Source: Bacteroidia bacterium (lineage in GTDB: Bacteria > Bacteroidota > Bacteroidia > J057). From it: DNA of 64,000 nt. Positions 25,283 to 34,139 of this stretch are shown here, piece by piece. Positions within the stretch are counted from its first letter, which is position 1. Every line of letters begins with the position of its first letter. The notes below the pieces were generated by a model. The model was not told the DNA's origin, did not search any database, and was given only the letters and a program-made list of their open reading frames with translations. The position numbers and the translations under genes were made by a program. The stretch lies in contig JAUIKF010000018.1 in NCBI GenBank assembly GCA_030430575.1, positions 62,001-126,000 on the forward strand, given 5' to 3'.

Positions 25283-25984
25283 TCACCCTATCCTTCCTTC
25301 ATCAGCAAAAGAGTAATACCCTCTTTCAGAGATAATCAGGTGATCAAGGACTTTGATATCAACCAATTTGCCTGCCTCCACGAGTTGGCGGGTGATTTCA
25401 ATGTCTGCAATACTGGGTTGAATATTGCCGGATGGATGATTGTGAGCGAGGACAATCGCACTTGCCAGATGATTAATGGCTTCTTTGAAGACAATTTTAG
25501 GATCAATGATGGTCGCTGAAACACCGCCCTTAAAAATCTGGCGCTCGCCTTTGATTTCGTGATTTCTGTTGAGGAAAAGGATATGGAATACTTCCTGGTC
25601 GAGGTCAGCCATTTTAGGTTTGAGGTATCCAGCCACTACGCTGGCATCCGTGACACGGATGGGTTTCATTTCGCCCGAGAGCTTCCTTCTTCCCAATTCA
25701 AATGCCGACACAATGGCGATGGCCTTGGCCTTACCGATTCCCTTGACGCGAATCAGGTCTTGCACGTCACTACGTGCCAGCCGGTCCAGGCCACCTGTCT
25801 CTTCTATGAGCTGACGCGCCAAGTCCAGGGCCGTATATCGGCGGTCCATAGTGACTGTTCCCTGTCCTAAAATAATGGCTAATAATTCGGCGTCTGTAAG
25901 CGCAGAAATGCCTCGCTGAAGCATTTTTTCGCGTGGGCGATCCTCTACCGCCCATGCCTTGATGGGGAGATTTCCATAATGCAT
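25283..25984 (-). CDS. radC: RadC family JAB/MPN-domain protein
   Basis: About 233 residues; I start at the ATG at 25984 (MHYGNLPIKAWAVEDRPREK), the usual opening, and not at the ATG 20 codons upstream. It has an N-terminal UPF0758 segment, a helix-hairpin-helix (DLIRVKGIGKAKAIAIVSAF) and a C-terminal JAB domain with the metal site HNHPSG and a later D in PSIADIEIT. The family carries the RadC name from old genetics but a repair role is not established; many members are associated with natural transformation or mobile DNA. The gene is convergent with the LRR gene and precedes a palindrome. Confidence 0.95.
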   Translation of the reverse strand: MHYGNLPIKAWAVEDRPREKMLQRGISALTDAELLAIILGQGTVTMDRRYTALDLARQLIEETGGLDRLARSDVQDLIRVKGIGKAKAIAIVSAFELGRRKLSGEMKPIRVTDASVVAGYLKPKMADLDQEVFHILFLNRNHEIKGERQIFKGGVSATIIDPKIVFKEAINHLASAIVLAHNHPSGNIQPSIADIEITRQLVEAGKLVDIKVLDHLIISERGYYSFADEGRIG

Positions 25985-26088
25985 AATTGTTTGCTTTAGG
26001 GGGTTAAAGATGGCTGTAGTTTCGCAAGGCAAACCTACGATCATACCCTTGGGGCATTATGGACAATGCACATAAAAAGTAACAGAAA

Positions 26089-26116
26089 GCGTCCTCTTCC
26101 AGAAAGAAGAGGACGC
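26089..26116 (-). terminator. Rho-independent terminator of rpsT
   Basis: GCGTCCTCTTC (26089-26099) pairs with GAAGAGGACGC (26106-26116), 11 perfect base pairs, and leftward it is followed by TTTCTGTTACTTTTT. It lies 33 bases after the rpsT stop. Confidence 0.9.
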
Positions 26117-26149
26117 CTATTCAGTCGAATATCGTAAATGCTACCTCAA

Positions 26150-26407
26150 TTACGACTCAAGACCGCTGACATAGCGGGTGAGTTTAGCCTTGAGGTTAGA
26201 AGCATTATTTTTGTGAATGATGTTGCTCTTCGCAACACGATCAATCTTACTGATCACTGAAGAAAGTTTTCCTTCAGCTTCTGCTTTATCAGTAGTATTG
26301 CGCAAGTCTTTGATAGCCATTCGCATACCTACTTGCTTGTACCGATTTACGTCTCTGCGCTTCGCAGTTTGGCGGATGCGCTTCTTTGCTGATTTATGAT
26401 GTGCCAT
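26150..26407 (-). CDS. rpsT: 30S ribosomal protein S20
   Basis: An 85-residue, lysine- and arginine-rich protein beginning MAHHKSAKKRIRQTAKRRD, the characteristic S20 opening, with KSNIIHKNNASNLKAKL near the C-terminus matching the family. It binds 16S rRNA early in small-subunit assembly. The length is normal. It has its own promoter (26440-26469) and terminator (26089-26116), so it is a monocistronic unit. Confidence 0.98.
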   Translation of the reverse strand: MAHHKSAKKRIRQTAKRRDVNRYKQVGMRMAIKDLRNTTDKAEAEGKLSSVISKIDRVAKSNIIHKNNASNLKAKLTRYVSGLES

Positions 26408-26439
26408 AGCTCAAAATTTTCGTCCCAAAATTGGGATTG

Positions 26440-26469
26440 CAAATATACGAATTCACTTTTTGTTTACAA
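26440..26469 (-). promoter_or_regulatory. Promoter of rpsT (TTG-N19-TATATTTG)
   Basis: Leftward, TTG (26469-26467), a 19-base spacer and TATATTTG (26447-26440) match the Bacteroidota housekeeping promoter exactly. Transcription should begin near 26433, giving a leader of about 25 bases. Confidence 0.85.
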
Positions 26470-29400
26470 CTACTTATTGAGAATAAATTTCTTGATGAAG
26501 CTATCTTTGAATTCAGCCACGACATCCTCATTAGTCATTTCAAAGCGGAACCCTTCATTCTTTTTACGCTTATCTACCTCAGCCTGCAACGGATAATTGA
26601 AATCATCATAATAAGATGAGGTCACATAAACCACCTCTTCAGAATAACTGAAGAATATCCAGTTGAACTCATCTACTTCCAGGTAGATTTCTAATTTGTC
26701 GGGTGCTTTTTTCCCGCCAGCCCCTACTGTTCCGAATTTATAGACAATTTTGGCAGGTACTTTCTTATTGAGCGGTTCGCCTCCCATTCCCAAAAGCCCT
26801 ACATCTGAATCACTGTACAATGCCTTATACTCTCGGCTGTAGTTGAAGTTCACATTTGACATCAACAGGGTAGAAGGCAGAAGCTTCGCCAATTTGATGT
26901 CTGTGGTGACCAATGCGTTTTTCGATTCTTCAATGAATTTACGGGTCTCCTTGTCATCATTATTCCCTTCATCTAACAATTCTGAAATGTGTTCTAACAA
27001 AGACTGCTGGCTATAGTCGACATCCATATTGGATGCTGTAAGGTAGAGCAAATTCTCTGCTAATTTTTTATAAGGCTCTAGTGGAATGACACTTAAGTCT
27101 ATAGCCATCAGCAAATCAGTCGATAACTCACGACGCTTCAGGTCATCTTTCCAAGATCCCGCCACGCGCATCTTCGCTGTATTTTTGGCAAAATCATGGG
27201 GAAAGTCGAGCAGGCCACTTGAGGTAATGGTGTTGAGGGAGTCATTGAAGCTGACGGTAGATCCTTTATAGGTTTGGCCGCCTAATTTTTCCTCAGACCC
27301 AATTCTGAATTCCTTTTTGATTCGGTCAAATGTTAAGCCCCCAGAAGCACTGATCAGGATTCTATCCGCATCATCTCGCATCGGCTGGAGGAAATTGGAA
27401 TAGAAAAAGCGATTTTCGGGGTTGTAATTCAGCCCAACGGTGAGCAGTTGATTGCTCGATTGATCACGCATCCCTTTCTTGATCGGGATGAAAACAGAAT
27501 CGGGATTCACGACCCTTCTATCAAACTCAAACCAGGCTCCCTTAAAGGCGGGGTTCTCAGATTCGATCTTTACTTCTCCATCAAATTCCAGGAACTTTTG
27601 TGAAGCATTGAGGAAAGAAGCGCCTTTAAAGTAAATGCGTTCTGTCAGGAAAAAGCCTTGCTCTTCGGGCACTCCACCAGACGCAACAGTGACGGTATCA
27701 CTGTTGACTTGTATATTATTGAATAGGATAAATTGCTCTTCTCCTTTTACATTGATATAGTCATATTTCCCTGACCCTTCGTATTCATTTGCTGAAAAAA
27801 TGTCTATTGACGCTTCATAGATGCGGTGAAGTTTGGTCTCCTGGTCTGCTTCTATGATGGCATTTTCGAGTCGCTTGATCAAGCCCGTCTCTTCGATCGT
27901 CACCTCCAGCTTGTCTGGAGTCACCGTAGCATCTGCGACATAGATATAAGGAACGCCTGAGACTTCTATCGAACGGGTGTCAACTTTATAGAAAGATTCC
28001 TTAGCATTGAATTTCAAGCTGTCCTGCTGAGGGGAGACGGACAAGAAATAATTGTCTTTGATATAAGAGCTAATGCCTTCCAGCTTGAGGTCATTGCGCT
28101 CACGCACATATTCCCCTTTGGCCATAGAGGTTCGGTATTGATGAATGGGAAAATACGCCAAGGTTTTCTCCACATCTTTGGTCTCAAAGATAGACTTGTG
28201 TTCATAGACGTCATAGTTGACTTTGACATCTTCAGCCACAAAGTGATACAATTGGGGGTCCTCTTTATCTTGGATGATAAAGTCGGCACTTGGTGCGTTG
28301 AAGTCCATTTCATTAAATAAAATGCTATCACTTTCGATGCGTATTTGCCCCAAAGTGATCGCCCCATTTCCGATCATGCCTTCTGGACGGATCGTAAGCA
28401 TGCCGTCAAACTGCGCTTCTCCCCCGAATATCTGGAGGGGTTCCCCTATCGACCTGAGTACTACTCGATCTTCATAGGGATACCATACATATTGAGCGGT
28501 TTTGGCATCTACTTCGGGATAATAATTGCCTTTGCGGAATCCCCTGTCCCGATGAAAATCCTGGATGACCGCCATGGCGGAGTCAAAGTGGAAGATAAAA
28601 GAGTCACTTTCTACTGTCACATCAATATCGTAGACTTCAATCCGTCCATCCCCATGTAAGCCACTCCCATCAAGTGTCACATCATTATAATACAGCCCCT
28701 TCTTGTCATAGATATAATGTCCATTGGCTGGAGCGCGTTCCTCAAACCCAAGGGTGAAGTCTTCCATTACCACCAATGTCTGACGTAAGGGGGGAAAGAT
28801 ATTAGAGGAATAAAACTCGCCGTCGAATAACAGATTTTTTTCATCAAAATCATCCAAACTATCCAAAACAAATGGGTCCAGGGCAAAGTACATTTTGTCT
28901 TTTTCGTACACCCCATCTTGAATGTCCTCCTTATCCCAATATACATAAGCACTCGTATAGCTATCAAAGACAGGGAAATGGCCCATTTTCTTTTTCTTTC
29001 CCCGCTTATTATCAGGTCCGTCAACATGGATCGCCCCTGAGATATTTTCGAAAACGGTATTGCGAAGCGCTTTTTCCAATGGACTCATCACATAGTCTCT
29101 AGGGGGATTTCTCACGAGGATAAAGCGCATAGAGTCAATGCTGTCGCAGACCAGCTTATTGCTCTCATAGTCATAAGAAAACCCTTCATCTCCATGCCCA
29201 TAGAAATTGAGCTTGCCCGCTGCAATCGTCCCCCCAAATTCCAAGTTGCGGTTTTTGTTGACAATCACACGCTCTCCTTGAGGCACCACCCGCAAATAAT
29301 TAGAGTCACTTAAAGAGAAATAAGGGCACCCACGAAGTTCTAGCGACATATCGTCGACATTCATCACGGCATGGCTACCTGTATCCACCTTCGAGACTAG

Positions 29401-31326
29401 CTGGATCGCATCATAGTCTATTTTATCGCGGACAGATTTTGTCCAATGAAATAGTTTGGGAGTAGGCGTGATTTCAAATGTCTTTTTGTCATACCGGAGG
29501 TAACCAGAGCCTTCCATGAGGGGCAAGACACGCACCAATGGTGTTCGTTGGCCAGGAAGGTTATAATCTTCCACAATCTTGTCTGGCGTAATCATCTGGC
29601 CAGGATATTTCAGCGCATAGCGATAAATGGCCCCGATGGGGTTGAATTTCATGACTCCCCGAAACTGATCAAATCGAGATTTTTGAAAAAAGGAGAAAGA
29701 CTCGATAGCAGCGAGCTTATTCTCTTTATCGATGAAGGCGGTAAAATGTAACTCACCAGAATTGAGGTCCCAGCGTATAGTCTCAAAATAAAGATAGAAT
29801 TCGTGATAGGAGCTGGCATAAGGCAAGCGACCCAGCTGGTTTCGTCGAGGCTTTTTCAGGATCACTTCCTGCTTTTCAACAGAATACCGTAAGTCCATCG
29901 AAGGATGGTAAAGGCTGTCTGTGTCTGCCAGATAAATCGACGCTTCCACATTTTTCGCAACCATTCGCTCCTGGCCCAGGACAAATTCTTCGCCCTGCAA
30001 TTTCATCACATAACGATCGCCTCGTTTCAGTTCCAGCTTCGCTAGGACATGGCGCTGCACCTTATCAGGAAATCCTAGGCCGCCTCCCGACTCATCAGGG
30101 TATTCCCCAGCTCCCCAGTCTTCTTCGCCTGTATCTGTCTCCTCATAGTCATCATTATAATAATCGTCATCAGTAGCGGAATTCTCATAGTCATCATAGT
30201 ATGAATCATCATAGTTCTCTTCATCCTGGAATTCAGAAAGCCCAAATTCATCATACATTTCTTGAATCGATTCTTCTACACGGCCGGGATCGCTATAGTC
30301 GTCTGCATAATAATCCGACTCGTCCGTTACTGGGGGCACATAGTCCACCCACTCATTATATGCGGAGCCAAATTTACGAATGCCGCGTATCGCAAACCCC
30401 CCTTCATACCGTACATTGGGAATAAAATTCTCGATTACGACATTTCCTTCATAGCTTTTAAAAGCAGGGTAATTGGCGGTATTGATATTGGAATACCCTA
30501 AATTTTTATCCTCAAATTCCCCCACCAAGGGACGTCCGACCAACTCTTCATAGTGAAAAATCGCGCTATCTGCGGTGATCGTTCCATAGTGAAAATTGGT
30601 TTTGTAAGTCTTGAACTTCACAAATACTTCTTCTGCAGGCAAGCCCATTTTTTCCCAAGTCACTCTTCCACCCAATCCCAAAAAACTATGAGAAATGAGG
30701 TTAAAGTCACCGGAAGTATTGAAAATGCGGGTACTGTCTCTATAGGATAAATAATCGAACTGAGTATTGGTAAATCGAATCACAGGCGCGTGATACGACT
30801 GGCCTTCTTTCTCAACAGAAATCAGCAAGAGTTTGGGATCCTTCTGGAAGGCTTGCCAGTAGAATTTATCTCTTTTAAACATATATCCTGCCTCCACATA
30901 GTCTTTCAGATGATTGAGATAACTACGCAAGCGTTTTTCCTCAATATTCAGGATACACGACATCGTCACTTCAAAAAACTGTTCCGTGGGAATATCTACA
31001 TAGGCCATTTCGTCCTTTACGGCGGCAAATGCCAACGCATAGGCTGCGCCTACGCGGGTGAGGTTGTATTTGCGCGCAAGCATGATATTCATTTGCGCAA
31101 TAAAGCTGGTCTGTTCTTCCTCTGTCATCCCGGTAGCCCATAAGGTACTCATGACATTGGAAGCTTTTTTGGCCTCTTCTCCACTTCCCGCCTTGTTCAG
31201 GCGGGAGGTAAGGGCCTGAATAAATTCCGCGGGCTCAGGCGGAAGGGTTGCGTTCTGAGCAAAGGATTGGGCAGCTGTGAGGCCCAATAGCAAGCTTACA
31301 ATCGTGTGAATGATCAGTCTCCGCAT
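26470..31326 (-). CDS. Very large exported protein of unknown function
   Basis: 1618 residues with signal peptide MRRLIIHTIVSLLLGLTAAQ (cleavage after SFA-Q). An N-terminal helical part (about 25-170) is followed by more than 1200 residues of regular beta-strand repeats such as LYYNDVTLDGSGLHGDGRIE and FDGMLTIRPEGMIGNGAITL, which resemble the stacked beta units of OstA/LptA-like or AsmA-like envelope proteins. An Asp/Glu/Tyr-rich linker near residues 345-410 (YDDSYYDDYENS) breaks the pattern. No T9SS sorting domain is visible at the C-terminus (DVVAEFKDSFIKKFILNK). A periplasmic bridge or outer-membrane-associated role is plausible but inferred. Confidence 0.88.
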   Translation of the reverse strand: MRRLIIHTIVSLLLGLTAAQSFAQNATLPPEPAEFIQALTSRLNKAGSGEEAKKASNVMSTLWATGMTEEEQTSFIAQMNIMLARKYNLTRVGAAYALAFAAVKDEMAYVDIPTEQFFEVTMSCILNIEEKRLRSYLNHLKDYVEAGYMFKRDKFYWQAFQKDPKLLLISVEKEGQSYHAPVIRFTNTQFDYLSYRDSTRIFNTSGDFNLISHSFLGLGGRVTWEKMGLPAEEVFVKFKTYKTNFHYGTITADSAIFHYEELVGRPLVGEFEDKNLGYSNINTANYPAFKSYEGNVVIENFIPNVRYEGGFAIRGIRKFGSAYNEWVDYVPPVTDESDYYADDYSDPGRVEESIQEMYDEFGLSEFQDEENYDDSYYDDYENSATDDDYYNDDYEETDTGEEDWGAGEYPDESGGGLGFPDKVQRHVLAKLELKRGDRYVMKLQGEEFVLGQERMVAKNVEASIYLADTDSLYHPSMDLRYSVEKQEVILKKPRRNQLGRLPYASSYHEFYLYFETIRWDLNSGELHFTAFIDKENKLAAIESFSFFQKSRFDQFRGVMKFNPIGAIYRYALKYPGQMITPDKIVEDYNLPGQRTPLVRVLPLMEGSGYLRYDKKTFEITPTPKLFHWTKSVRDKIDYDAIQLVSKVDTGSHAVMNVDDMSLELRGCPYFSLSDSNYLRVVPQGERVIVNKNRNLEFGGTIAAGKLNFYGHGDEGFSYDYESNKLVCDSIDSMRFILVRNPPRDYVMSPLEKALRNTVFENISGAIHVDGPDNKRGKKKKMGHFPVFDSYTSAYVYWDKEDIQDGVYEKDKMYFALDPFVLDSLDDFDEKNLLFDGEFYSSNIFPPLRQTLVVMEDFTLGFEERAPANGHYIYDKKGLYYNDVTLDGSGLHGDGRIEVYDIDVTVESDSFIFHFDSAMAVIQDFHRDRGFRKGNYYPEVDAKTAQYVWYPYEDRVVLRSIGEPLQIFGGEAQFDGMLTIRPEGMIGNGAITLGQIRIESDSILFNEMDFNAPSADFIIQDKEDPQLYHFVAEDVKVNYDVYEHKSIFETKDVEKTLAYFPIHQYRTSMAKGEYVRERNDLKLEGISSYIKDNYFLSVSPQQDSLKFNAKESFYKVDTRSIEVSGVPYIYVADATVTPDKLEVTIEETGLIKRLENAIIEADQETKLHRIYEASIDIFSANEYEGSGKYDYINVKGEEQFILFNNIQVNSDTVTVASGGVPEEQGFFLTERIYFKGASFLNASQKFLEFDGEVKIESENPAFKGAWFEFDRRVVNPDSVFIPIKKGMRDQSSNQLLTVGLNYNPENRFFYSNFLQPMRDDADRILISASGGLTFDRIKKEFRIGSEEKLGGQTYKGSTVSFNDSLNTITSSGLLDFPHDFAKNTAKMRVAGSWKDDLKRRELSTDLLMAIDLSVIPLEPYKKLAENLLYLTASNMDVDYSQQSLLEHISELLDEGNNDDKETRKFIEESKNALVTTDIKLAKLLPSTLLMSNVNFNYSREYKALYSDSDVGLLGMGGEPLNKKVPAKIVYKFGTVGAGGKKAPDKLEIYLEVDEFNWIFFSYSEEVVYVTSSYYDDFNYPLQAEVDKRKKNEGFRFEMTNEDVVAEFKDSFIKKFILNK

Positions 31327-31377
31327 TGTTAGTTGACTAATTAATAAATTCAGTAAATGATAGATGATTTTGACATC

Positions 31378-31405
31378 GTAGAGGCGCGATTTATCGCGGC
31401 TCTAC
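31378..31405. repeat. 28-bp GTAGAG palindrome
   Basis: GTAGAGGCGCGAT and ATCGCGGCTCTAC form a near-perfect palindrome overlapping the last codon and stop of the PrmA gene. Similar palindromes built on this core occur in several unrelated bacterial genomes, so it may be a mobile or REP-like element. Confidence 0.7.
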
Positions 31406-32229
31406 TTGGTGAACGCTTGAGAAAGCCATAGATTTTCTTCCAAGGTGCGAAAAGGCATTAAACCTGCTGCTGCGAAGGCCGCAGCGATCTGCATTTCGTC
31501 TTGTCGATAGTATCCACTCGCAATAAGAATGTCTCCCTCGTTCATGTGAAGCGCATATTTGGCAACGTCATGGAGCAGTACATTTCGGTTGATATTGGCG
31601 AGAATAATGTCAAAAGTTTTCGATGGAATCGTCGTCGCGTCGCCTTGCCACACCTCCATGTTTTGCACCTGATTGAGGCGGATATTCTCTTCCGCATTCT
31701 CCTTACTCCACACGTCAATGTCTATACCACAAACGGACTTTGCCCCCATTTTAGCAGCCAAAATCCCCAATAATCCTGTTCCACATCCCATGTCAAGCAC
31801 AACCTTACCCTCAAAGGCCATTTCCTTCATGTGGCGGATCACCAATCGGGTCGTTTCATGATGCCCCGTCCCGAAGGACATTTTGGGGTCGATGATCAAG
31901 GTATGGGTAAAATCAGGCAAAGGCGCTTTAAAAGAAGCGATCACTTGACAAAAATCGTCAATATAGATAGGGGCATACTGGGCCTCCCAGGTCTCATTCC
32001 AGTTCTTGGAGGGCATCTCTTTTGCCGTAAAGATGTCCGTCGCTTGTCCTAGCATAGCGCATAGTTCTACTACAGTATCTTCTTGATAGTCAGCCGTGAG
32101 AATATAGGCTTCCAAGCCTTTTTCTTTTTCCTCAAAAGCTTCATATCCCACGTCTGCCAGCAAGGCAATCATGGGTTCTATCAGTTCAACAGGAAGGTCA
32201 AGGGACAGATGTGTATACGTGGTTTTCAT
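31402..32229 (-). CDS. prmA: Ribosomal protein L11 methyltransferase
   Basis: About 275 residues. I start at the ATG at 32229 (MKTTYTHLSLDLP); an upstream ATG adds nine residues. The N-terminal domain is the L11-binding part. The class I methyltransferase core shows SFGTGHHETTR, VVLDMGCGTGLLGILA (SAM-binding) and LANINRNVLL, the PrmA version of the NPPY-type motif. It trimethylates ribosomal protein L11 using SAM. The gene is 76 bases from the start of the large exported protein gene and is probably not functionally linked to it. Confidence 0.96.
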   Translation of the reverse strand: MKTTYTHLSLDLPVELIEPMIALLADVGYEAFEEKEKGLEAYILTADYQEDTVVELCAMLGQATDIFTAKEMPSKNWNETWEAQYAPIYIDDFCQVIASFKAPLPDFTHTLIIDPKMSFGTGHHETTRLVIRHMKEMAFEGKVVLDMGCGTGLLGILAAKMGAKSVCGIDIDVWSKENAEENIRLNQVQNMEVWQGDATTIPSKTFDIILANINRNVLLHDVAKYALHMNEGDILIASGYYRQDEMQIAAAFAAAGLMPFRTLEENLWLSQAFTK

Positions 32230-32299
32230 ATGGGTGTCTGGGTCCTCACTGATCACTTAATTCGGTTCATCGCAGGTTTAGTAGCAGAAAGAAGAGAAA

Positions 32300-32366
32300 A
32301 ACACAGATTACTCAGATTCTCACAGATTTTCTCCTTTAATCCGTGCAAATCTGTGTAATCCGTGGT
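32300..32366. repeat. Dispersed CACAGATT palindrome, copy 2
   Basis: Left arm ACACAGATTACTCAGATT and right arm AATCTGTGTAATCCGTGGT (ending 32366) form an imperfect hairpin of the same family as 11074-11130 and 51701-51765. It lies between the PrmA and DUF6150 genes. Confidence 0.85.
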
Positions 32367-32428
32367 GAATTTTAGGAAAAAGTGATCATTCCGCTAAATG
32401 TCTCAATGAATGAATCAATCAATAATTT

Positions 32429-32818
32429 CTAATCACAGCCCGCATCTGTACGGAAATTCGTGTAGAAGATGCGAAAGTCTGCAAATTCAGGTTGTGGTTC
32501 TAGATAAATGCTAAAATTCGCAAATCCACGTACATCTGTAAAATGCCAGACACCAGGATCTGTGGCAAAGCTTTGAACCTCCTCTTTATAAATGCGCATA
32601 TCAGCGGCAAATTCCGTTGGTTCAACAAACACACGATAGGTAGCAAACGAAGGCACCGTTTCTATATAGACTGTACCCGTCAATTTACAAAAGTCTTCTG
32701 GGGGAAAGGAATTCGTTTCGGGAGGGCTATGAGCTACCTGAGATTTCCCTCCTACTAAAACAAGTATAAGGCAGCATAGTAGTAATGCGCTGAGACAGGA
32801 ACGAAGCAGGGGATTCAT
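32429..32818 (-). CDS. DUF6150-like small exported protein
   Basis: 129 residues from the ATG at 32818 (MNPLLRSCLSALLLCCLILVL, signal peptide); the longer upstream frame is coded by a palindrome and is not counted. The mature part repeats a strand pattern: TGTVYIETVPSFATYRVFV, EFAADMRIYKEE, GVWHFTDVRGFANFSIYL, EFADFRIFYTNFRTDAGCD. This matches the spacing of A-D and W-F residues in DUF6150 proteins, which are beta-rich and of unknown function. Its role is unknown; the signal peptide indicates export. Confidence 0.75.
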   Translation of the reverse strand: MNPLLRSCLSALLLCCLILVLVGGKSQVAHSPPETNSFPPEDFCKLTGTVYIETVPSFATYRVFVEPTEFAADMRIYKEEVQSFATDPGVWHFTDVRGFANFSIYLEPQPEFADFRIFYTNFRTDAGCD

Positions 32819-32879
32819 GAGGATAGAATAGGGAGCTTTATTATTACTGGCAAGGATTTGTAGGAGAAAATTCAAGCAC

Positions 32880-32935
32880 AAACTCAAGTACAAGTTCAAA
32901 AAGGAAAAATTGAGGTTGAACTTGTACTTGAGTTT
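32880..32935. repeat. Perfect 20-bp inverted repeat
   Basis: The arms at 32880-32899 and 32916-32935 are exact complements (core CTCAAGTACAAGTTC) around a 16-base loop, and the flanks add further near-matches. It lies between the transhydrogenase stop and the DUF6150 start, so it can act as a terminator or a processing site. Confidence 0.85.
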
Positions 32936-32979
32936 GAATTTTTCTTTATGCCCTTTTGGTGAAAAGCACAAAGTATTCC

Positions 32980-34071
32980 CTAAGCTGGAACACCTACCTC
33001 ATGAATACAAGTACCTTGTATGATCTCATGAGAGTAGTCTACTTTCTCCAGTCCCTCTTTTAAGGCAAACTTGAGGAGGTTATATACATTATTGCCATAG
33101 AGTTGACTGGCGTGGTCAGGCATCGTCGCAGGCAAGTTGGAGTCCCCCATGATGATGACTCCATGCTTGACGACAGTCTTGTCATTTTCTGTGCAGGCGC
33201 AGTTGCCGCCTGTAGCCGCCGCCATATCGACGATCACAGCCCCTGTTTTCATATCCTTGACGGTGTCTTCCTGGATGAGCAACGGCGCCTTGCGGCCAGG
33301 GATATTGGCCGTGGTGATGATAATATCGGCTTTCACAGCACGCTCCTGAATCAGGGCAGCTTGTCGCTGCTTATATTCTTCTGTCTGCTCGACAGCATAC
33401 CCTCCAGCAGCTTTGTCCTCTGTAGCCCCTTCCACTTCCACAAATTTTGCCCCGAGACTCATCACCTCTTCCTTCACCGCAGAACGCACATCAAATGCTT
33501 CTACAGAAGCGCCCAATCGGCGAGCCGTCGCAATGGCTTGCAGCCCAGCCACCCCAGCGCCCAGCACCAATACTTTGGCTGGAGGAATGGTTCCCGCTGC
33601 TGTCATCAGCATCGGCATATAGCGCGGCAGCAAGTTCGAAGCTGCCAAAATCGCTTTATAGCCTGCAATAGAAGCCATAGATGACAGGACATCCATCGAC
33701 TGGGCGATCGTCGTCCGTGGAATGCGATCCATACTAAAGGCCAAAATGTCTAGCTTTTTGATTTCCTCAGCACGGTCAGGTTCCCCTAAAGGGTTGAACA
33801 TCGCAAGGGCCCAGGCGCCCTTTTTGAGTTTGCCCAGTTCCTCCATAGAAGGCGGATGGATCGTGACAAGGATATCGACCTGACCAATAATATCCGCTCT
33901 ACTACCAAGCTTCGCACCGGCAGCTTCATACGCTTCGTCAGTGCAATAAGCGCTGTCACCAGCACCCGTTTCTATAAGGACTTCATAACCGTCCTTAATG
34001 AATTTCTTGGTGGTTTCGGGAGTGAATGCGACTCTTGCATCCTTTGATTCGCTGAGAATACCTATTTGCAT
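32980..34071 (-). CDS. pntA: NAD(P) transhydrogenase alpha subunit, part 1
   Basis: 363 residues matching the soluble NAD(H)-binding domain of proton-translocating transhydrogenase. Seen motifs: MQIGILSESKDARVAFTPE, ILVTIHPPS, VLVLGAGVAGLQAIATARR (dinucleotide-binding loop) and GVIIMGDSNLPATMPDHASQ. In Bacteroidota the enzyme is normally encoded as three adjacent genes (alpha1, alpha2 with membrane helices, beta). Here the leftward neighbour is a DUF6150 gene, so the membrane subunits are not adjacent. It might be an orphan or a related NAD(P)-dependent enzyme. Divergent from the MurF-Alr gene. Confidence 0.88.
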   Translation of the reverse strand: MQIGILSESKDARVAFTPETTKKFIKDGYEVLIETGAGDSAYCTDEAYEAAGAKLGSRADIIGQVDILVTIHPPSMEELGKLKKGAWALAMFNPLGEPDRAEEIKKLDILAFSMDRIPRTTIAQSMDVLSSMASIAGYKAILAASNLLPRYMPMLMTAAGTIPPAKVLVLGAGVAGLQAIATARRLGASVEAFDVRSAVKEEVMSLGAKFVEVEGATEDKAAGGYAVEQTEEYKQRQAALIQERAVKADIIITTANIPGRKAPLLIQEDTVKDMKTGAVIVDMAAATGGNCACTENDKTVVKHGVIIMGDSNLPATMPDHASQLYGNNVYNLLKFALKEGLEKVDYSHEIIQGTCIHEVGVPA

Positions 34072-34139
34072 AGTGGACTTTTAATATGGGGAAGTGAAAA
34101 AATCGTTCTAATTTACAGCATTCGCATTAAAATAAAAAC

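Noticed and set aside
25190-25519. Rightward reading frame after the LRR gene
   Set aside because: It runs across an inverted repeat and the antisense of radC, so it is not a real gene.
32819-32971. Upstream extension of the DUF6150 gene
   Set aside because: The extra residues are coded by a perfect inverted repeat, while an internal ATG at 32818 opens a proper signal peptide.
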